64,000 nt of DNA, from positions 992,001 through 1,056,000 of the forward strand of contig NC_088324.1 of assembly GCF_910592395.1 (NCBI RefSeq), written 5' to 3'. Of the stretch, positions 55,837 through 64,000 are shown piece by piece (the stretch's first letter is position 1; every line of letters begins with the position of its first letter). The notes under the pieces were generated by a model. The model saw nothing but the letters and a program-made list of their open reading frames with translations. It made no database searches and was not told where the DNA came from. The translations under genes and the position numbers were made by a program. Origin of the DNA: Lineus longissimus. Taxonomy: Eukaryota > Nemertea > Pilidiophora > Heteronemertea > Lineidae.

Positions 55837-56710
55837 ATTAGCATAAGCCTCTCTCAACGAGCTGCATGCCATTGTTAAACGTGCTTGACATGTCACCATC
55901 ATGCATGACTCCTATCAAAAATGAAAACATAAGAAGTAAGATTGAAAACAATATTTTGGCGACGTAAACAGGGGACAATATTTCATTATTTACCTGACAA
56001 GCTCTACCATTGTAAAACGATATAATTGACCCACTCTGTCTTTTTGACACACCCTTTATAGAGGTGTGAGGCTAGCGCCATCGATCACTTAAACAGCGCT
56101 TAATCTAATGGTTCGGAGTGGCAGAGAAAATTGAGAAGAATTATTTGATGAGGGATGTGTCATTATCCATCATCGACGAAACACCACCATTTAAGATTAA
56201 TAATCATCAACCATTTAATATAATTGGTATTAACACCCGGGATGGATTGTTGGGTGTTGAGGAAAGCCGTCCACAACAGCCATGATTTAGTCTGCAGTTT
56301 GTCATTGTGCACTGTGAGTAAGCGGGACACTTTACAGAACCATCTAGTTTCGAATCAAAATTTCATTTCGGAAAAAGGACCTTGCAATCCGTGACGAGTC
56401 AAGTGCCTCGGCCATTTGCAAAAGAACAGCTAGTGGTTTCTTGTCAAAGCCTGAATCGAACTATCAAAACTTTCGTTGCTGATCAAAAACTTGTATGGCT
56501 TATTTCACTCTTTTTTATCCATTAAGCTTAAAATCTTTGGCCATCAGAACCAAGTGCACAACACAATCTGATGCAATGGCCTTCATAATGTTATTACTCT
56601 AAATTTGTGACTCACTGTCTACCCTTTCAGAAATCACGCCCCAAGGAAGGTATGTTGCTGATCTGTTACATCATGCCGATCTACCGTCGTTGTGCGTAAT
56701 AATAATAGTG

Positions 56711-56825
56711 AGGTTTCGCAACCACCCGTTTAGGCCCTACGACGACGTTTATCTATTGTGTGAGTTTACCTGAACAATAGATAAACGTCGTCGAAAGGGC
56801 CTAACCGGGCGGTTGCGAAACCTCC
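56711..56825. repeat. foldback repeat
   Basis: AGGTTTCGCAACCACCCG...TTAGGCCCT...GACGACGTTTATCTATTGT pairs with ACAATAGATAAACGTCGTC...AGGGCCTAA...CGGGCGGTTGCGAAACCT. Confidence 0.8.
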
Positions 56826-56884
56826 CTATTAATGTCACGACGGATTTATATAGTGGTCCTCAGTGAGTCATGAAACTATTTAAG

Positions 56885-57068
56885 CGCTGTGGGATATCAA
56901 ATTATTACCTCGGTCTCCACATAAATCAATTAGGGGTTTCAAGGAGCAACCAGAAGGCTTTTGAACTCGACCAGTACGGGAACTAAGCAGTGACTCGGCC
57001 GGGAGTCGAACCCACGACTTCCTAATCATGAGGCGGACTCTCTTCCACTGCGCTACCGCTACCCCTGC
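56885..57068 (-). repeat. tRNA-derived SINE
   Basis: On the minus strand an A box (TAGCGCAGTGG) and a B box (GGGTTCGACTCC) are correctly spaced, with a CAT anticodon-like loop resembling tRNA-Met but with a mispaired anticodon stem. A tRNA-unrelated tail (GTTCAAAAGCCTTCTGGTTG...) follows. Likely a SINE rather than a working tRNA gene. Confidence 0.7.
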
Positions 57069-57550
57069 GTAATATCGATCCTTCACCGCCGGTGAACTCC
57101 CCATGATCGGCCGCAAAACGGTTGTCACTATGTCATTGGTAGTCTCCTTGCTTTCCCTTCCTTTCCCACAAGTCCATATCGCGACAACACTAACATCCGT
57201 TGGTGTCGCAGGAGACACTGAAAGCCCTCGTTGGGTGTTCGATAGTATTAATTGTTACTGTTTTGGCGATTCCAGGTACTATGCTAATCATCGCATGAGT
57301 TGAAACAAATGCACTGTGCGTGTTAAGGGTAACCTGATCATAGAGCGAGGATGGCAATGCCAATTAAGGCCGTCATTCAATTACTTTGTGCCGAGCAATT
57401 TCAATGGCCACCTGTTTATGAATGTGCGTCTGAGAGGCAAGACCACAATTGATTTTTTAAGCCTTTTAGCAGTTAAATTGTCAATATTTGACCGCGACGC
57501 ATCAAATACTGCGTTCGGTTGTGAATATGAAATTTAGATTATGTTATTCC

Positions 57551-57879
57551 GGACAGTCGGGCAAGTAAATGGTGAAAAATAAACTGGTGATTGACCAAGG
57601 AAAATTTTTGATAATCGACAAATTAGACAGACTTTGATATTTCCACTCTTTTCAGCCAACTGGCAGAAAAAACTCAAAACACGCCCCCTATTACCCAATT
57701 AGCAAAATTCGAAATTAATTTTTTCATCAAATACTTTCTTTATATCTGTAGACTTGCCACAACAAATATTTTTTCAATACCTCTCCAAATATGTACTTGA
57801 GAGTTAAAAACATGCACTCGTCTAATTGATAGGCCTCGACCCTCCAACCTATGAATATTCATTAGTGGTCTTGTCTCCT
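57551..57879 (+). repeat. dispersed repeat family A, copy 2
   Basis: Direct copy of 42357-42721, diverged. Confidence 0.7.
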
Positions 57880-58080
57880 GACGGATTTCCCGGGTCTGTG
57901 GACCGACCGTGAAAGGGAGAGCTTTTAGGATTGCCGTTCATCACCGGTAAGTCGACATGAGTTGCACGACAGATGAGGTAACTGTTAATAATTGAGAAAA
58001 AGTGACGAAATGTTTAATTTGAACAATTTCGCCCTATTTCAGTATGATAAAACTTACAATTGACTGTTTTTCTGTAGAAA

Positions 58081-58200
58081 ATTTGTTTGGGACAAATTAT
58101 GCAGGAACGATTTATACGGGGACATTTATTCCGGGTCAATAAATGTCCCTGTATAAATCGTCCCTGCATAATTTGTCCAGGAGAATTTGTCCCCAAACAA
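58081..58200. repeat. foldback MITE with 41-bp arms
   Basis: The arms 58090-58130 and 58138-58178 are complementary with few mismatches (GGACAAATTATGCAGGAACG...). The outer flanks TTTGTTTGGGAC and GTCCCCAAACAAA also pair. Confidence 0.85.
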
Positions 58201-59914
58201 AATTAAGAAATGTTTTAAAAAGCAGTTGAAATCACATTTTGGTGTTTAATAGTAAAGAGGTGTTTTAGGATTATCATATAAACAGGGGTTAAGTTAAATC
58301 ATCGGTCTCATATCTGATGATGAAATATTAATTGTAAGCCTTGTTCTGACTTAGTCATCCAGCAATTTGGTTGCAGGCTATTTTCCAATCTTGGTCCACC
58401 CACGCATGAATGTTTCTATTTCGCATTGTCAATAATTTGCTTTAACAGCAAGTTGACCTCGGGCAAAGGTGGATTGCTTGAGACTTTTTGGCTTAGTTTG
58501 ATAGATCATTCTGATACGAGGTGTTTTTTGATAAAAAAATTTACTCGCGCATTTCCAGTTAAGCGTTTTGCATATGCCCCCACCCTTTTAGCAAGTAGGA
58601 GTGTTTACATAGTGAATTATCAAACAACCAAGTTGACAGCTTTCAACCCTTGGCCTTTCGATCTTATTCAATTTTTCACAGTACTCAAGAATCGCTGATG
58701 TTTTTGACTTTTTTCGCCTCATACATGTTTTAAAAAAAGGACAGCATCGTGTGGTATTCACCCTTACCCTTTTAAATGATCATGTTTTTAAAGGTGAGGC
58801 AGAAATGATTTCCTATATTCAGGGGTATTTTGAGATAGTCATGATCATTGTTTTTTTCTAGAAATAATTCCGATTTGGAAAGTTAGTTTTTGTGTTTACG
58901 CTTGCCCCAGCATTGTGCATGATGGCGAGTTCATTGATTGGTTGATGGCTCCAAGTTTCATTCACAGAATGAAGCAGTCAATGTAAATCAACCTGCGTAA
59001 GGTTGCAAATGAGCTTAGCAGTGCCAAGAACTGAACCTGTGACCACTTGATAATAAACCAGAGACCACTACACCACATCTCTCCCCTCTTGCCTTCATAA
59101 AGCCCAACAATTAGTGTTTAGTCGGTTGATCTCCGCTCCCCCCCCCGGATACAAACTCGAAAATGGAGCACCGAATACACCCGCTGCTGACAGAAAATGA
59201 TCGCTCACCCACGCAAAAGATGATGGCTGTGTTCCGATCACCGGCTCAGATCACAAGGTCTCTTGTTTAATATTTAGAAGGTCTTGAGGGCATGTGTTTG
59301 AGTTACTTGAAAATGTGAGCTGTCTTTAAGGATAAGTATGGTCCGACTAAATATATTTCCAAATTCTCAGTCTGATGTATTTTTTGCAACTGCCCTCTTT
59401 TCTGTCGATAGCTTCTGATGCTTTTGAAATTAGAAGGGGTGTGAGAACAGCAAACCAGGGGTTGGGGTAGAGGTAGGATATCATTACATTTTGGCTATTG
59501 TTTACGCAATGACTCGGGCAATGAAGGCAACGCAGTGGTTTTGGAAACATGATGCCAGTCAGGAGGCAGATTGACCTGGGTTTCAAATGACCTGGACCAA
59601 TCACCTTTGATTGAGAACGTTTGGTGACCATTTCAAACATGGCGGCTGTTGTTGATGAAATTATTTAGCGCACATCTCTCATGAAATACCTCTCTATGAA
59701 ATGTTGCGCGCCTAACGCCCTGACTTTATGAAACGAATGATTGGCCAGGGTTCTATTTGGACACAACCCTCAGGGAGAGTGATGTGAGTGCACCTGGCAA
59801 CTGAGTGACATCTAATTGGTTGAGATGGAGACCCGTCTCATTTTGATAGATACGTGGAAAGGCCATATGAAAGTATTCTCAGTTTAACACCTGTAGGGAC
59901 CAGACTTGATTTTC
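58201..59914. other. gene-poor region
   Basis: No supported gene or clear repeat. ORFs of up to 97 codons show no family features. Confidence 0.35.
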
Positions 59915-60500
59915 GCCTCACCGTAGAGGCCTATACATTACAGCAGTGTCCGTCGTCGTCGTCGTCGTCGTCCGTCGTCGTCGGTGTCCGTCGTCAGTCG
60001 TCGTCGACTGTATCATGTTTCAAAAACAGTGGCACGTGTCTTAACCGCTAGGGCTATGGACTTGAAACTGTGTACACATGACCCCCAGGACCAGGTGTCC
60101 TCTGACACTGAATAGTTTGATATCTCTCTTATAAGTGACTCGTTTTTTATGGTAGGTTCTTCTAGCAAGGATACATCACATATCCTTGACCCGCTTTTCA
60201 AGATCACAAATGTTAGGTGGAGTAAATTGGCCGTTTGACTGTAACTATGGCACGTTTCTTAACCACTTAAGCTATGAACCTGAAACTTAGTACACATGAC
60301 CCTTCAGGTCAGACACCGAATTTTGGTCCAATACGATTCTCGACATGGCCAACAGGTGGCCAAAACTGAAAAGGTAAACATTGCAGTATTTCACTCACTA
60401 GTAACTTGTTTTCAATAATATTTCATGGTAGCTACTCAAATCAAGTATACATCACATATCATACCGATTTTAGTTAACTTTGACCTACTTCTCAAGGTCT
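59915..60500. repeat. dispersed repeat, second copy of the 35826 family
   Basis: TCACCGTAGAGGCCTATACA, (GTCGTC)n, then GTGGCACGTGTCTTAACCGC and the second monomer starting near 60240, in the same order as at 35826-36500. Confidence 0.75.
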
Positions 60501-63500
60501 GTAAATTGGTCGTTAGGCTTTAGTATGACACTTTTCTTAGCTGCAGCAGAGCCTTTTAAATAAAGAGTCAGGTTACAGCAAGTTCTTTGATCCCACAGCT
60601 CTCTCGGGTAATTAAATGGAAGCCATGATGAAGCCCTCTTTAATTCAGCTACAAACTGAGCTGAGGTGCAAAACAATGATGGAACGACGAAAATTCAACA
60701 AACAATATTTACTCTGCATATGAGGTACACATATGATTTATCGGGTTACAAATACATACAATATAAATTATACAGATGAGAACGATCTAAAAAATTAGGC
60801 AGATGTGTTGATTAGCTGCTAATTGCCAAACAAACAATAATCAAACCACAATTAAGCTGCATGCACTCTCATCACTATGCAATTTGTGATTAAAAATCCA
60901 TAATTAGGTTGTAATCAATGGCAACATATACTGTAAATGTTTCTGATGAGATGACTCATAATTGATGTCACGTCATAAATGTTTGTTAGGTTTAAGCCAA
61001 ATTGCGTGTTCAACGATATTGGAACGGTATACCCCATACCACTTTGCGCTTATAGGTGTGCCAAAACAAGCTCATCGATGGAAAAATGAACCATTTTCTA
61101 ATAATCTAAATAAACTAGACTCTGGGCTTCAAAATTGCAAAACTATCAAATATCCCATTTAATAACAGTTACATTAAATTCGAAAATGTTAATAGGCATA
61201 AAATGGGATTTCTAAACATGTGAACATCTAACCACAAAAAACGAAACGTTTTTAATTTTTTTAATTTTTATGCACTTTTTACCGCGAACGCGAAATTAAA
61301 CCTGCTATAAAACTAGTTGTAGTCGGTCAAAATTAATAAGATATGAATATCCCATTAGATGACAACAAATGAAACCATGTGATACCCTAAGATGGCCCAT
61401 TAAGCACCGACAACATGCTAAAATGCCAACCACAAAAATATGTGATGAGGTGGAGTAGAAAAACGCATTTTGAAAATTATTCTCAAACCATTGCCATCAC
61501 TTCTCCTTAAAACTGTCGGAAAGCAAAATGTGAAATATATCATTTTCCATATTAATGTTATTTTTGACATTATAAATAAATAGTTTTATAGAGATCAGTG
61601 ACTTTGAAGCAGGTGTTTGCAACGGCCATGTTCAGCTGATCGAATAATTGTTCAAAGTCCAGTTGTGCGGAATTGCCTTGGGTGTATAACGTGTCCCGAG
61701 AGAGCTCTGTCCCAGCGCGCGTCTTCCGAAACGAGCGGCGATATATACGTCACAAGGGTTTTTAATTTAACCACTTTTCTAGGTCACAGAGGTTAAATGG
61801 CATATAATTCCCATTTAGCTATATACTACAGCATGCTTCTTGACCAAAATGAATATAGCAATTGCTTTTCTTAAATGGAGACTATAGGAAGTAGCCAGGT
61901 AGGCAAGATAAAGTTGCACAAAGTCATCAGTAGGGGTCTCTTCTGTCTCACCGTACATCAAACTATTTAGGCTTGTACGAGGAAGATATTGATAACTGAA
62001 CCATACAGAAACAAGTCCCCGAACTGTGCATGTATTTCATCTGAAAACCACCCCCTATGGAATGGCAGTTTGGAACTATTTTCATTGAAACCATGGAAAG
62101 ATATTGGGACCACTCCAGTTGAAAGGCAACCAGTTGTGTACACTAATCAATTAATAAGGTCAAAATAGTTATGCCAATTGTCAAAAAAATCTTCTCTTTA
62201 CGATCAGTAACACGATTGAGATCAAGACAATGGCCCCTTCTGGTCATTTTCGCTGTCGTTTATTAAGCAGTAGATTGCGGAACTGAATTCATAAGTCTTC
62301 TAATTGCAGTAACTCCGGTACCAGAGAATCCCCAACAGTGTATCACAGCGTTGGATATCAGGGTTTAAACTAATACACTCGAGTTGCACCTTAAGGTAGC
62401 TTTAAAGAGTATCCATGGATTCATCTGCCTTGCAACCCCTAACCGTAAAAAAATGTTAGATTTCCTGTTTCTTATACATCTAGCACTGAACTAGCACCTG
62501 TACCAGTTGAGACATGTCATGAGAGTTTCTGAAACCTGGAGCACTGTTCAATAGATATGAAGAATGAACACATTATCGTAATGATGGCGGCGTAGGCGTT
62601 CATTGGATTGGAGTGTGTGTCGGCCGGGTGATCAGCTGTTGCACTGTCAAGTTGCATGCGCTTTTTTCTGGTTTTAGACAAAAACCAAAATATATTTTCA
62701 AAAATGAGCTGACTAAACTACATTGTTATCACATTGGCTATGGTGCTTCACGTAAAAAGTGGTATTTTTGGATATACCTAACATAAATTCTTTTTAAATA
62801 GTGGTTTTCAGTGATTTGGGGGTCTGGCTTGAAATTTTCAGTACGGGTGGCCTGAAGTGATGGGATCGAATCCTCTGTCTATTGACCTGTATTCGTTAAA
62901 CAAGAGGTGAGTGGCATAACAAAGAGGAGATCACGGCCTTTCCAGCGGTGTACAGCATCAATTGGTCATTCTTTGAAAAGCGAACTGGGTGTCATTTTCT
63001 ATAGAGAGACAACCTGACGTCACGCACTTTCGGGAAAACTGTTAAGTGTGACGTAAGACCTTAAGGCGAGCCCCGTGGGATACTCTCATGTGCATTGTTT
63101 GAGGTCAACATGTTCAATTCGGATAGACAATGGCTACAGGGTGACACGCAAATGTCCGATGGTCTTGACTTCATGTCCTTGACCTTTAGTTCGTAGTGAA
63201 GCTGTCTAAGATTAGTGTAACAGGAGTCTCTTTGTTGTGGCCGCTGCTGGACTGAACACTGGCGGAAATCTTAGAATGGCGAGTGGGAGTGAAGCCGCGT
63301 TGGCCGGTGTGGTAGAAGACAATGGTCGCAAACAAGGGATACATTGCACACTGTTGTTCTCGGCCTGTTTGTAGGTTTGACATTAGCCTTGTTTACCAGT
63401 AGATTCGTTTGATGACTTAAAGATGAAGTGCAGCTGTATAATTGCCTCGTTAGATTGCATTGCGACTTGCTCAATATTTCAATGTGGAGGTTCACATGCC

Positions 63501-64000
63501 TTAGTATGGTTTTGACGCTATTCAGTGTAATACACTACTAGAAACATCATCGCATAAGTTGCTTCTCATGTAATCTTTTTGAGCTGATGCCTGACTACTG
63601 TCAAATTTGCTACTTTTTTATTGGTGGCAGACAAACTTGTGCATTTGCTGCCAAAACCAAAACAATTGATTTGTTAGACTTGTAATTTCCACGTGTTTGA
63701 GCTCGGGGTGTGACTATCAAATAAAAGAAATTGTATGATAAACGGTCGAATCCACTGTTGATAGTCAAAAACTGGGTATTAAGGAGGACAAATATACCAG
63801 ATGACTGGCTACAGACCGCAGGGGTGTTGCAAAAGAGGCTACCATTCCTGCCTAGCCTAGTGTTGCCTCACCCATCAGATGAATCAAAGACACAAGCGGT
63901 ACATTAGTGAGCTCACCTTTCTATGGAAATACTAGAAGACATGTGAGTCTAGCGGGGCCAGCTCGAAACAGCGGAATCAGAGGAAAGAGTGGAAACAGAA
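60501..64000. other. gene-poor region
   Basis: No supported gene. It contains fragments of known families: 61740-61840 (35826 family) and 61871-61995 (left half of the TTTAAAGGG MITE). Confidence 0.4.

Noticed and set aside
56990-57068. Functional tRNA-Met gene
   Set aside because: The A and B boxes are good, but the anticodon stem mispairs and an unrelated tail follows, so a SINE is more likely.

Overview
The window is metazoan nuclear DNA. It has introns with GT..AG splice sites, extracellular modules encoded on phase 1-1 exons, an LTR retrotransposon, Penelope-like fragments, MITEs, a minisatellite and dispersed repeats. The mix suggests a marine invertebrate. The sequence alone does not fix the phylum.

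Layout. (1) 182-611, minus: one exon of an uncharacterised Cys/His-rich protein. (2) 1677-29950, plus: a secreted multidomain gene with CCP/sushi exons, a MAM domain, another CCP plus Thr-rich linker, a second MAM domain and a terminal ShKT domain. Every junction except those of the damaged fourth CCP exon keeps phase. (3) 6516-27265: a 20,750-bp Polinton/Maverick, i.e. an endogenous virus-like DNA transposon, inserted in the intron between the Thr-rich linker exon and the second MAM domain. It has a perfect 6-bp target duplication (CCTTCA), AG...CT ends and 210-bp terminal inverted repeats that differ at one base. (4) 30228-34620: a Gmr1-like Ty3/Gypsy retrotransposon (integrase upstream of reverse transcriptase) with 194-bp LTRs, a TTATG duplication and an internal deletion of RT/RNase H. 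(5) 34.6-64 kb: gene-poor repeats, including two oppositely oriented Penelope-like fragments, a 65-bp x 20 minisatellite, a 645-bp TIR element holding a possible coding exon, foldback MITEs, a tRNA-derived SINE and several dispersed repeat pairs.

The Polinton encodes a double-jelly-roll major capsid protein, a minor capsid-like protein, a packaging ATPase, a chromodomain integrase, a protein-primed DNA polymerase B, an HNH-type protein and about nine structural or unknown proteins typical of the group. No adenovirus-type protease was recognised. It is decaying: there are in-frame TAA codons in the capsid gene (one) and polymerase (two), three or four frameshifts, and a pogo-like MITE inside one gene. 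Recent insertion (near-identical TIRs) alongside these breaks suggests it was mobilised in trans or inserted already damaged.

The most unusual signal is a family of about thirty 30-bp 'double mini-hairpin' elements spread through this Polinton and seen nowhere else in the window. Each is two 4-bp stems with 3-nt loops (typically GAGC-TAT-GCTC and GGAC-GAA-GTCC) separated by 3 nt. Stem sequences change with compensatory partners. Units occur in both orientations, singly or in exact 30-bp tandems, and being 10 codons long they sit in frame inside at least eight protein genes. The densest noncoding clusters lie at all three convergent gene junctions of the element. This resembles the in-frame palindromic elements of Rickettsia or the double-hairpin elements of some mitochondrial genomes. 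I know of no description of it for Polintons.
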